A DNA stretch of 64,000 bases, taken from Pseudomonas fluorescens. GTDB taxonomy: Bacteria > Pseudomonadota > Gammaproteobacteria > Pseudomonadales > Pseudomonadaceae. The notes beneath the pieces were generated by a model. It was not told the DNA's origin and made no database searches. It saw only the letters and a program-made list of their open reading frames with translations. Shown in pieces: positions 16,814 to 25,285 of this stretch. Location: NCBI RefSeq assembly GCF_902498065.1, contig NZ_CABVIR010000005.1, positions 248,001 to 312,000 on the forward strand, in the 5' to 3' direction. Numbering within the stretch: the stretch's first letter is position 1; every line of letters starts with the position of its first letter. Both the position numbers and the translations under genes were made by a program.

Positions 16814-17826
16814 TCGGTTTTGCCGCCACTGAGGCGTTCAAAAGCCTGATTGGTGCGTATGACAAAACCTGTATCGGCACGAATCACAAAGAATGCACCG
16901 ATGTTGTGAGTTTCGGCATAGTCCCAACCCCGTTCAGGACCGAGAATCAGCAACAGCGTCGATAAGCCATCGGCCATCAACGCTGAAGGATGAATGACCG
17001 TGACTGATGCCAGGGTGTGTAGGACCGGTGTGCCAGTGCGGGCATCGAAGGTGTGGGAATAGCGCCGACCACCCTGCTCGAAATAGTTACGGTAGTCACC
17101 GGAGGTGGACACGCCGTAGCCGTCGACGGCGATGATGCGCTCGGCTACTTGCTCGTCATCACGGGGTTCTTCCAGGGCGATGCGCCACGGCGAGCCGTCG
17201 AGTTTTTTGCCGACAGCCTTGAGTTCGCCGGTGGCTTCAGCAAGGTAGTCGTGGATGCCCATCGCTTCAAGTTTTGCGGCAATCGTGTCGACCGCGTAAC
17301 CGGCAGCGATGCTGTTGAAGTCGACCTCGACCGCGGCATCCTTGCACAACCGGTCCCCGTCGATGCGCAAGTGGCTGTGGCCGACGCGCTGCTGCACCTC
17401 GGCCAGCGCTTGGGCACTCGGGACTTTTTCCTCACGCGCCTGCGGGCCAAATCCCCAGAGGTTGAGCAGCGGCTCCACCGTCAAGTCGTAGGAGCCTTCG
17501 CTTTGCGAGGACAATCGCTCGCCGACGCGGACCAATTCGAGTACCGGGCCAGGCATGACCTGACAGCGGCCGGCCGGCAGTGCGTTGAAGCGCTCGGTGT
17601 CCGAGTCGCTGCGATAGGTCGAGAATTGTCGATCCACTTCGGCGAGGATATTTTCCACTTCGGCCTGTACCGCTTTCGGCCCAGGCGTGGAGGCATGCCT
17701 TACGTATTGAATGGAATAACGACTGCCCATGGTCGGGCCGTCGAAGCGTTCCAGGCTGTCGCCGTTACCGCAACCGGATAAAACGCCGGCCAACACCAGA
17801 AGTCCACTCAACCGTCCAGTTAACAA
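16810..17826 (-). CDS. apbE: FAD:protein FMN transferase, ApbE family lipoprotein
   Basis: Attaches FMN covalently to threonine of target flavoproteins in the periplasm. About 338 residues from TTG 17826, which has a GGGAG site eight bases upstream; an ATG at 17859 (349 residues) lacks one and would put eleven polar residues ahead of the signal sequence. The signal peptide ends in the lipobox LSGC, so the protein is a lipoprotein. ApbE blocks follow: MGSRYSIQYV, SNTDTERF-like SDSDTERFNAL, DLTVEPLLNLWGFGP, the flavin/metal region VDFNSIAAGYAVD, and SGDYRNYF with SHTFDARTG. No NQR, RNF or urocanate reductase target is encoded in the window. Confidence 0.9.
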   Translation of the reverse strand: MLTGRLSGLLVLAGVLSGCGNGDSLERFDGPTMGSRYSIQYVRHASTPGPKAVQAEVENILAEVDRQFSTYRSDSDTERFNALPAGRCQVMPGPVLELVRVGERLSSQSEGSYDLTVEPLLNLWGFGPQAREEKVPSAQALAEVQQRVGHSHLRIDGDRLCKDAAVEVDFNSIAAGYAVDTIAAKLEAMGIHDYLAEATGELKAVGKKLDGSPWRIALEEPRDDEQVAERIIAVDGYGVSTSGDYRNYFEQGGRRYSHTFDARTGTPVLHTLASVTVIHPSALMADGLSTLLLILGPERGWDYAETHNIGAFFVIRADTGFVIRTNQAFERLSGGKTE

Positions 17827-17949
17827 ATCTTCATCTCCCTTCAAAACCGCTCCCGCCATTATGGGCTTCAGCGCGCATTGGAGCGAGGCCTGCTCATACC
17901 CACAGCTGCAGCGCTTTCAAACAAGATTTACCAGAGTGAGTATCTACAA

Positions 17950-19248
17950 ATGTCTTCCAGCACGAGCAAAGGCAAAGCGATTTTTCGCGTTGTCAGCGGT
18001 AACTTTCTCGAAATGTTCGACTTCATGGTCTATGGCTTTTACGCGACGGCCATCGCCAAAACCTTCTTTCCCGCCGATAGCGCGTTTGCTTCACTGATGC
18101 TGTCTCTGGCCACTTTCGGGGCCGGTTTCCTGATGCGTCCGTTGGGTGCGATTTTCCTCGGCGCCTACATCGACCGTCATGGTCGCCGCAAAGGGTTGAT
18201 CATCACCCTCGCGATGATGGCCGCCGGCACGGTGTTGATTGCCTGCGTGCCGGGTTACGCCACACTGGGCGTGACCGCGCCGCTGCTCGTACTGTTCGGT
18301 CGCCTGTTACAAGGTTTCTCCGCAGGCGTGGAGCTGGGCGGTGTATCGGTGTATCTCGCCGAGATTTCCACACCGGGCCGCAAGGGTTTCTTCGTCAGTT
18401 GGCAGTCCGCCAGTCAGCAAGCAGCGGTGGTTTTCGCCGGCCTGTTGGGGGTTGTCTTGAACCATTGGCTCAGCCCGGAAGAAATGGGCGACTGGGGCTG
18501 GCGCGTGCCGTTCCTGATCGGCTGCATGATCGTACCGGTGATCTTCGTGATTCGCCGTTCGCTGGAAGAAACCCCTGAGTTCCAGGCACGAAAACATCGC
18601 CCTACCCTGCAGGAGATTGTTCGCTCGATCGGTCAGAACTTTGGCATTGTCCTCGCCGGCATGGCATTGGTGGTGATGACGACCGTGTCGTTTTACCTGA
18701 TCACCGCCTATACCCCTACCTTTGGCAAGGCCGAACTGCATTTGTCCGATATGGATGCGTTGCTGGTAACGGTCTGCATCGGCCTGTCGAACTTTTTCTG
18801 GCTGCCGGTGATGGGTGCTGTGTCCGACAAAATCGGCCGAAAACCCTTACTTCTCGCGGCGACCATTCTGGCAATTCTCACCGCCTACCCAGCCCTGTCG
18901 TGGTTGGTGGCGAACCCGAGTTTCAGCCATTTGCTGATCGTCGAGTTGTGGTTGTCGTTCCTGTATGGCTCGTACAACGGTGCCATGGTCGTGGCGCTGA
19001 CCGAGATCATGCCGGTGGAAGTTCGTACGACCGGCTTCTCTTTGGCTTACAGCCTGGCGACGGCGACCTTTGGCGGGTTTACGCCCGCAGCCTGTACGTA
19101 CCTGATTCATGTGCTGGATAACAAGGCTGCGCCGGGGATCTGGCTGAGTGGCGCGGCGGTGCTGGGGTTGATTGCGACGTTGGTGTTGTTTAAGGGCAAT
19201 CGGCATGAACTGCGGACTGCGCAAGCAGCGGTGGTCGGTGGCGCCTGA
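17950..19248 (+). CDS. MFS transporter, metabolite:H+ symporter family, citrate-type
   Basis: Twelve-helix secondary transporter of 432 residues, probably importing citrate or a similar tricarboxylate with protons. Family features: N-terminal SGNFLEMFDFMVYGFYATAIAK (residues 17-38 by position), the loop-2 signature GAYIDRHGRRKGL, the GFSAGVELGGVSVYLAE helix-5 region, and loop 8 GAVSDKIGRKPLL. These match the MHS family branch with CitA/CitH. Frame open from 17878, but 17950 gives the normal N-terminus. Substrate is inferred from similarity to citrate carriers, not shown. Divergent from apbE with about 120 bases between them; no citrate-lyase or tctD-like regulator adjoins. Confidence 0.85.
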   Translation: MSSSTSKGKAIFRVVSGNFLEMFDFMVYGFYATAIAKTFFPADSAFASLMLSLATFGAGFLMRPLGAIFLGAYIDRHGRRKGLIITLAMMAAGTVLIACVPGYATLGVTAPLLVLFGRLLQGFSAGVELGGVSVYLAEISTPGRKGFFVSWQSASQQAAVVFAGLLGVVLNHWLSPEEMGDWGWRVPFLIGCMIVPVIFVIRRSLEETPEFQARKHRPTLQEIVRSIGQNFGIVLAGMALVVMTTVSFYLITAYTPTFGKAELHLSDMDALLVTVCIGLSNFFWLPVMGAVSDKIGRKPLLLAATILAILTAYPALSWLVANPSFSHLLIVELWLSFLYGSYNGAMVVALTEIMPVEVRTTGFSLAYSLATATFGGFTPAACTYLIHVLDNKAAPGIWLSGAAVLGLIATLVLFKGNRHELRTAQAAVVGGA

Positions 19249-19257
19249 TAGATCGCC

Positions 19258-19332
19258 ATCGCTAGCAGGCTAGCTCCCACACTGGATCTGTGGCGTTCAC
19301 AAGCCCCCTGTGGGAGCTAGCCTGCTAGCGAT
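19258..19332. repeat. long perfect inverted repeat (REP-like pair)
   Basis: Two 24-base arms (19258-19281 and 19309-19332) are exact reverse complements, built on GCTAGCAGGCTAGC with TCCCACA/TGTGGGA flanks and a 27-base spacer. The core differs from the GGCTTGCC-type REP elements elsewhere in the window. Confidence 0.85.
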
Positions 19333-19373
19333 GAGGCCGGTGCTGGCAACAACGATCCAACAGACACGCAAAC

Positions 19374-19406
19374 AAAAACGCCCCGACCAAAGTCGGGGCG
19401 TTTTCA
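19374..19406 (-). terminator. intrinsic terminator of gap
   Basis: Stem AACGCCCCGAC with GTCGGGGCGTT (about 19377-19387 and 19392-19402) and four-base loop. Flanking A and T runs make it usable on both strands; the nearest stop is that of gap, 15 bases away. Confidence 0.85.
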
Positions 19407-19420
19407 TGTGCAGCTAAGGC

Positions 19421-20869
19421 TTAGCGCGGGAACGCTGGCGGGTTTACACCGGCCATGTCTTCCATCACGCGAACCACCTGGCAGCTGTAACCGAATTCGT
19501 TGTCGTACCAAACGTACAGAACAACGCGGTTGTCTTGGGTGATGGTTGCTTCGGCGTCCACAACACCTGCGTGGCGCGAGCCAACGAAGTCGGTGGAAAC
19601 CACTTCCTGCGAATTGACGAAGTCGATTTGCTTGTGCAGATCGGAGTGCAGCGCCATGTAGCGCAGGTACTCGTTCATCTCTTCACGGGTGGCAGCTTTC
19701 TCAAGGTTCAGGTTGAGAATGGCCATCGACACGTTTGGCGTCGGAACACGGATCGCGTTACCGGTCAGCTTGCCAGCCAGCTCAGGCAGGGCCTTGGCAG
19801 CAGCGGTGGCAGCACCGGTCTCGGTGATGACCATGTTCAGCGCGGCGCTACGGCCACGGCGATCGCCCTTGTGGAAGTTGTCGATCAGGTTCTGGTCGTT
19901 GGTGTACGAGTGAACGGTTTCGACGTGACCGTTGATGATGCCGAACTTGTCATTCACAGCCTTGAGCACCGGCACGATGGCGTTGGTGGTGCAGGAAGCG
20001 GCGGACACGATCTTGTCTTCAGCGGTGATTTCACTGTGGTTGATGCCGTGAACGATGTTCTTCAGCTTGCCCTTGCCAGGCGCGGTCAGAACAACGCGGT
20101 CGATACCCGGGCAGGCCAGGTGCTGGCCCAGGCCCTCGGCGTCACGCCATACACCGGTATTGTCCACCAGCAGCGCGTCTTTGATGCCGTACTGGGTGTA
20201 ATCCACCTCGGTCGGGTTCTTCGCGTAGATCACCTGGATCAGGTTACCGTTGGCGGTGATGGTGTTGTTTTTTTCGTCGATGACGATGGTGCCGTTGAAC
20301 GGACCGTGTACCGAATCGCGACGCAACAGGCTTGCGCGCTTGACCAGGTCGTTCTCGGCGCCTTTGCGCACCACGATGGCACGCAGGCGCAGGCCGTCGC
20401 CGCCACCGGTTTTTTCGATCAGGATGCGCGCCAGCAGACGGCCGATACGACCGAAGCCGTACAGAACAACGTCAGTGCCTTTGCGAGCGGAAGCGTTTTG
20501 CTGGCCAACCACGTCAGCCAATGCTTCACGGACGAACTGCTCGGCAGTGCGGCCATTGCCTTCGACGCGGAATTTGAACGCCAACTTGCCCAAGTCTACC
20601 GAAGCCGCGCCGAGCTTGAGCTCGCTCATGGCTTTAAGCAGAGGGAATGTTTCGTGGACGGAGAGTTCGCTATCGTCGGAAGAACGATGGCGAGCAAAGC
20701 GGTGAGCTTTGAGAATCGCGATGACAGACTGGTTGATCAGGCTGCGGCCATAGATCGAGCTCACCACGTTGTTATTGCGGTAGAGCTGACCGATAAGCGG
20801 AATCATCGCTTCTGCGAGTGCTTCACGGTCGATCCATTCACCAAGACACTGGTCGGGCTTCTGAGTCAC
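19421..20869 (-). CDS. gap: glyceraldehyde-3-phosphate dehydrogenase with N-terminal extension
   Basis: Interconverts glyceraldehyde 3-phosphate and 1,3-bisphosphoglycerate with NAD(P). About 482 residues from GTG 20869, preceded by GGAAGG; an ATG at 20884 would add five residues. The catalytic domain has the Rossmann motif VVLYGFGRIGRLLARIL starting near residue 125, the active-site cysteine in IVSAASCTTNAIVP, and the C-terminal VWYDNEFGYSCQVV. Compared with the usual 330-340-residue enzyme it carries about 125 extra N-terminal residues (MTQKPDQCLGEWIDRE onward), a form I recall as the second, long GapDH of Pseudomonas. Flux direction (gluconeogenic use) is a guess. The frame stays open to 21241, but upstream codons have no family similarity. 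Confidence 0.9.
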   Translation of the reverse strand: MTQKPDQCLGEWIDREALAEAMIPLIGQLYRNNNVVSSIYGRSLINQSVIAILKAHRFARHRSSDDSELSVHETFPLLKAMSELKLGAASVDLGKLAFKFRVEGNGRTAEQFVREALADVVGQQNASARKGTDVVLYGFGRIGRLLARILIEKTGGGDGLRLRAIVVRKGAENDLVKRASLLRRDSVHGPFNGTIVIDEKNNTITANGNLIQVIYAKNPTEVDYTQYGIKDALLVDNTGVWRDAEGLGQHLACPGIDRVVLTAPGKGKLKNIVHGINHSEITAEDKIVSAASCTTNAIVPVLKAVNDKFGIINGHVETVHSYTNDQNLIDNFHKGDRRGRSAALNMVITETGAATAAAKALPELAGKLTGNAIRVPTPNVSMAILNLNLEKAATREEMNEYLRYMALHSDLHKQIDFVNSQEVVSTDFVGSRHAGVVDAEATITQDNRVVLYVWYDNEFGYSCQVVRVMEDMAGVNPPAFPR

Positions 20870-21247
20870 GGGAACCTTCCACATGTAGGGGCAGAAAAAA
20901 GGGGCTACATTATGCCGCCGAGTGCCTCTCGTAGCAATGCGCGCCTGTCGTGCGATCCGTAACAAATTCCTCTTCAAAAAAATTACGCACCGCCAAAGCC
21001 CAGTAAAACCGCGGCTTTCAGCGCAGTCAATTTTTTGGAGACATCGCTGTCTTGTCCGTAACCCTCCGTAACACTCGACCGTTATGCCACTACATAATCG
21101 GTAATTTTCAGCAAAAAACCGGCGTTTTTTGTCTTTACCACTACATTTCGCTAAACCTGCGTAATAGACACAGTCAGCAACTGACAGGCGGCACCCGGGG
21201 CCGCTACAATTACCGACTTTGTCGCAACGCTTGGAGCTCAACCTTCC
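20870..21247. promoter_or_regulatory. divergent gap/mfd intergenic region with repeats
   Basis: No gene is supported in these 378 bases. It holds three same-strand copies of TCCGTAAC (20956, 21055, 21065), two copies of CCACTACAT (21087 and 21138, 51 bases apart), and between them a palindrome with arms CAAAAAAC (21112-21119) and GTTTTTTG (21124-21131). Presumably contains both promoters; no named operator is recognised. Confidence 0.5.
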
Positions 21248-24200
21248 GTGCCCGTTCTGCGTCTACCGCTTCTCCCTGCCGCGGCAGGTAAACAGCACTG
21301 GGGCAACCTGCCCGGTGCCGCCCTGAGCCTGGCCATCGCCGAGGCCGCCAGCGCTGCCAAGCGCTTTACCTTGCTGCTGACCGCCGACAGCCAAAGCGCC
21401 GAACGGCTGGAACAGGAGCTGAGCTTCTTCGCCCCGGATTTGCCGGTGCTGCATTTCCCGGATTGGGAAACCCTGCCCTACGATCTGTTTTCGCCACACC
21501 AGGACATCATTTCCCAGCGCATCGCCGCCCTTTATCGGTTGCCCGAACTGAGCCATGGCGTGCTGGTAGTGCCGATCACCACAGCGTTGCACCGCCTGGC
21601 GCCGACCAAATTCCTGCTCGGCAGCAGCCTGGTTCTGGATGTCGGGCAAAAGCTCGACGTCGAGCAAATGCGCACCCGACTCGAAGCCAGCGGCTATCGC
21701 TACGTCGACACGGTGTACGAGCACGGCGAATTCACCGTCCGCGGCTCGCTGATCGATCTGTTCCCGATGGGCAGCAAACTGCCCTTCCGCATCGACCTGT
21801 TCGATGACGAAATCGAAACGTTGCGTACCTTTGATCCGGAAAACCAGCGCTCCATCGATAAAGTCGACACCGTCCGCTTGTTGCCGGCTCGCGAATTCCC
21901 CCTGCAAAAAGATGCGGTCACCCGCTTCAAGGCGCGCTTCCGTGAGCGCTTCGACGTCGACTTCCGCCGCTGCCCGATCTTCCAGGACCTGAGCAGCGGA
22001 ATTACACCGGCGGGTATCGAGTACTACCTGCCGTTGTTCTTCGACGAAACGTCCACGCTGTTCGATTACCTGCCCCAGGACACGCAAGTGTTTTCGCTGC
22101 CGGGCATTGAACAGGCGGCGGAAAATTTCTGGAACGATGTGCGCAATCGTTATGAAGAGCGCCGCGTCGATCCGTCCCGTCCTTTATTACCGCCGTCCGA
22201 GTTGTTCCTGCCGGTGGAAGATTGCTTTGCCCGCCTCAAGAACTGGCCGCGCGTCGTTGCCAGCCAACAGGACGTTGAAACCGGCGTCGGCCGCGAGCGC
22301 TTCCCGGCGCGGGAGCTGCCGAACCTGGCCATCGAGGCCAAGGCAACGCAACCACTGGCGGCGCTGGCCGGTTTCCTCGACGAGTTCCCCGGTCGCGTGC
22401 TGTTCACCGCCGAATCCGCGGGTCGTCGGGAAGTGCTGTTGGAACTGCTCGAACGCCTGAAGCTGCGACCGAAAACCGTCGACAGCTGGCCCGACTTCGT
22501 CGCGAGCAAGGAACGTTTGGCGATCACCATTGCCCCCCTCGACGAAGGTCTGGTGCTCGACGACCCGGCCCTGGCGCTGATCGCCGAAAGTCCCTTGTTC
22601 GGTCAGCGCGTGATGCAGCGCCGTCGCCGTGAAAAACGCGCCGACGCCAACAACGACGCCGTGATCAAAAACCTCACCGAGCTGCGCGAAGGCGCGCCGG
22701 TGGTCCACATCGATCACGGCGTTGGCCGCTACCTCGGATTGGCGACGCTGGAAATCGACGATCAGGCCGCCGAGTTCCTGACCCTGCAATACGCCGAAGG
22801 CGCCAAGCTGTACGTACCGGTGGCCAACCTGCACCTGATCGCCCGCTACACCGGCAGCGACGATGCCTTGGCTCCGCTGCATCGCCTCGGCTCGGAAACC
22901 TGGCAGAAAGCCAAACGCAAAGCCGCTGAACAGGTGCGCGATGTGGCAGCCGAATTGCTCGACATCTATGCCCGCCGCGCTGCTCGCGAAGGGTATGCCT
23001 TCGAAGATCCGAAAGCCGATTACGCCACGTTCAGCGCCGGGTTCCCGTTCGAAGAAACTCCGGACCAGCAAACCACCATCGAAGCAGTGCGCGCCGACAT
23101 GCTCGCACCCAAGCCAATGGACCGACTGGTCTGTGGCGACGTCGGTTTCGGCAAAACAGAAGTGGCGATGCGCGCAGCGTTCATTGCGGTGCACGGTGGT
23201 CGTCAGGTGGCGATCCTGGTGCCGACCACTCTGCTCGCCCAGCAGCACTACAACAGCTTCCGCGACCGCTTTGCCGATTGGCCGGTAACCGTGGAAGTGA
23301 TGAGCCGCTTCAAATCGACCAAGGAAGTCAACGCTGCGGTGGCCGACCTCGCCGAAGGCAAGATCGACATCGTCATCGGTACGCACAAACTGCTGCAAGA
23401 CGACGTGAAGATCAAAAACCTCGGGCTGGTGATCATCGACGAAGAGCACCGTTTCGGTGTCCGCCAGAAAGAACAGCTCAAGGCCCTGCGCAGCGAAGTC
23501 GACATCCTGACCCTGACCGCTACGCCAATTCCGCGCACGCTGAACATGGCGGTGTCGGGCATGCGTGACCTGTCGATCATCGCCACGCCGCCGGCCCGTC
23601 GCCTGTCGGTGCGGACCTTCGTCATGGAGCAGAACAAGAGCACGGTCAAAGAGGCGCTGCTGCGGGAGCTGCTGCGTGGCGGCCAGGTCTACTACCTGCA
23701 CAACGACGTGAAGACCATCGAGAAATGCGCCGCCGACCTCGCCGAGCTGGTGCCGGAGGCACGGATCGGCATCGGCCACGGGCAGATGCGCGAACGCGAT
23801 CTCGAACAGGTGATGAGCGATTTCTACCACAAGCGCTTCAACGTACTGATCGCCTCGACCATCATCGAGACCGGCATCGACGTGCCGAGCGCCAACACCA
23901 TCATCATCGAGCGTGCCGACAAATTCGGTCTGGCGCAGCTGCACCAGTTGCGCGGCCGCGTCGGTCGCAGCCACCACCAAGCCTATGCTTATTTGCTGAC
24001 ACCGCCGCGCCAGCAAATCACCCCGGACGCAGAAAAGCGTCTGGAAGCGATCGCCAACACCCAGGACCTTGGCGCAGGCTTCGTGCTCGCCACCAACGAC
24101 CTGGAAATCCGTGGCGCCGGCGAACTGCTCGGCGACGGTCAGAGCGGGCAGATCCAGGCCGTCGGTTTCACCTTGTATATGGAGATGCTCGAACGTGCGG

Positions 24201-24697
24201 TGAAGTCGATCCGCAAGGGTGAACAGCCAAATCTCGATCAGCCGCTGGGCGGTGGTCCGGAAGTCAATTTGCGTGTACCGGCATTGATCCCCGAAGACTA
24301 CTTGCCGGACGTGCATGCCCGACTGATTCTCTACAAGCGCATCGCCTCGGCCACCGATGAGGATGGTCTGAAGGACCTGCAAGTGGAGATGATCGATCGC
24401 TTCGGCCTGCTGCCGGAGCCGACCAAGAACCTGATGCGCATCACGGCGCTGAAGTTGCAGGCCGAAATGCTGGGCATCAAGAAAGTCGACGGCGGCCCGC
24501 AAGGCGGTCGAATCGAATTCGCGGCGCAGACACCCGTCGATCCGCTGACGCTGATCAAACTGATTCAGGGCCAGCCTAAACGCTACAAATTCGAAGGTGC
24601 CACGATGTTTAAATTCATGGTGCCGATGGAGCGCCCGGAAGAGCGCTTTAATACTGTAGAGGCACTGCTTGAATGCCTCATTCCGAAAACTGCTTGA
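21248..24697 (+). CDS. mfd: transcription-repair coupling factor Mfd
   Basis: DNA translocase that removes RNA polymerase stalled at lesions and recruits UvrA. 1149 residues, full length. N-terminal UvrB-like module (about 1-330, FFAPDLPVLHFPDWETLPYD), RNA-polymerase-interaction domain near 470-545 (VHIDHGVGRYLGL), then the RecG-like motor: Walker A CGDVGFGKTE near residue 630, DEEHRFG near 730, TATPIPRTLNM, and the TRG region ending GRVGRSHHQAYAYLL. The C-terminal D7 domain follows. Translation begins at GTG 21248. The stop lies 10 bases before the csiV start. The frame on the opposite strand is also open over long distances, a by-product of GC-rich codon use. Confidence 0.97.
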   Translation: MPVLRLPLLPAAAGKQHWGNLPGAALSLAIAEAASAAKRFTLLLTADSQSAERLEQELSFFAPDLPVLHFPDWETLPYDLFSPHQDIISQRIAALYRLPELSHGVLVVPITTALHRLAPTKFLLGSSLVLDVGQKLDVEQMRTRLEASGYRYVDTVYEHGEFTVRGSLIDLFPMGSKLPFRIDLFDDEIETLRTFDPENQRSIDKVDTVRLLPAREFPLQKDAVTRFKARFRERFDVDFRRCPIFQDLSSGITPAGIEYYLPLFFDETSTLFDYLPQDTQVFSLPGIEQAAENFWNDVRNRYEERRVDPSRPLLPPSELFLPVEDCFARLKNWPRVVASQQDVETGVGRERFPARELPNLAIEAKATQPLAALAGFLDEFPGRVLFTAESAGRREVLLELLERLKLRPKTVDSWPDFVASKERLAITIAPLDEGLVLDDPALALIAESPLFGQRVMQRRRREKRADANNDAVIKNLTELREGAPVVHIDHGVGRYLGLATLEIDDQAAEFLTLQYAEGAKLYVPVANLHLIARYTGSDDALAPLHRLGSETWQKAKRKAAEQVRDVAAELLDIYARRAAREGYAFEDPKADYATFSAGFPFEETPDQQTTIEAVRADMLAPKPMDRLVCGDVGFGKTEVAMRAAFIAVHGGRQVAILVPTTLLAQQHYNSFRDRFADWPVTVEVMSRFKSTKEVNAAVADLAEGKIDIVIGTHKLLQDDVKIKNLGLVIIDEEHRFGVRQKEQLKALRSEVDILTLTATPIPRTLNMAVSGMRDLSIIATPPARRLSVRTFVMEQNKSTVKEALLRELLRGGQVYYLHNDVKTIEKCAADLAELVPEARIGIGHGQMRERDLEQVMSDFYHKRFNVLIASTIIETGIDVPSANTIIIERADKFGLAQLHQLRGRVGRSHHQAYAYLLTPPRQQITPDAEKRLEAIANTQDLGAGFVLATNDLEIRGAGELLGDGQSGQIQAVGFTLYMEMLERAVKSIRKGEQPNLDQPLGGGPEVNLRVPALIPEDYLPDVHARLILYKRIASATDEDGLKDLQVEMIDRFGLLPEPTKNLMRITALKLQAEMLGIKKVDGGPQGGRIEFAAQTPVDPLTLIKLIQGQPKRYKFEGATMFKFMVPMERPEERFNTVEALLECLIPKTA

Positions 24698-24707
24698 AGG
24701 ACGCCGC

Positions 24708-25274
24708 ATGCGCCTGTTTCGCTCACTGACTTTGCTGATGACCCTGGCCGCCCCCCTGGCGTATGCCGATGACCTGTATCAGATTGAAATGATTCTGGTC
24801 CGGCAGAACGCTGTGCCAGCCATAGTCAGCAAAGCCGCGCCCGAAGACTGGGCTGCCGGTGCCCAACCCATCAGCAAGGACAGCCTGCGCACGCCAAGCC
24901 TGAATGGCGAAGTGGAAAAACTCACCGCCAGCAAAGAATACACGGTGTTGCTGCACAAGGCCTGGCAGCAGAACCTCGGCGAACAAGCCAGTAAAATTGC
25001 AATCAGCGATGGCAAGGAACAGTTCGGCCAGTACCCCATCGAGGGCACGCTGAACCTGAAACTGGGACGCTTCACCGACGTTGACGCCGACTTCTGGGTC
25101 AACCAGATCGACGCCAATGGCCTGGTCACTGCCAGTGAACGCCTGAAAACAGAAAGCCATACCAAAAACGGACAGCTGAATTTCCTCGACGCCGGTCATC
25201 TCGGAATGCTGATCAAGATCACCTCGCTGACAGCACCCGCACCTCGGCCAGTCCCCGATGAAATTCCGGACTGA
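24708..25274 (+). CDS. csiV: CsiV family protein (periplasmic, outer-envelope)
   Basis: Secreted protein of 188 residues. Signal peptide 1-18 (LFRSLTLLMTLAAPLAYA, cleaved before DDLYQIEM). The remainder is a CsiV domain: YQIEMILVRQN at the start, QFGQYPIEGTLNLKLGRFTDVDADFWVNQ in the middle and a Pro-rich tail (TAPAPRPVPDEIPD). In other gammaproteobacteria CsiV-type proteins bind peptidoglycan or partner with LpoA-type activators; whether that holds here is not evident. ATG 24708 has GAAGG upstream; the frame extends back to 24669 inside mfd. It follows mfd by 10 bases and precedes the helicase gene by 11, so a three-gene transcript is likely. Confidence 0.75.
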   Translation: MRLFRSLTLLMTLAAPLAYADDLYQIEMILVRQNAVPAIVSKAAPEDWAAGAQPISKDSLRTPSLNGEVEKLTASKEYTVLLHKAWQQNLGEQASKIAISDGKEQFGQYPIEGTLNLKLGRFTDVDADFWVNQIDANGLVTASERLKTESHTKNGQLNFLDAGHLGMLIKITSLTAPAPRPVPDEIPD

Positions 25275-25285
25275 TTGAAGTCCTT

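Noticed and set aside
20885..21241. In-frame extension of gap upstream to 21241
   Set aside because: Crosses the intergenic repeats, has no family similarity, and the good ribosome site lies at GTG 20869.
22187..24709. 840-codon open frame on the minus strand opposite mfd
   Set aside because: High-GC codon shadow: composition is His/Gln/Arg-rich with no domain, while the plus strand encodes a complete Mfd.
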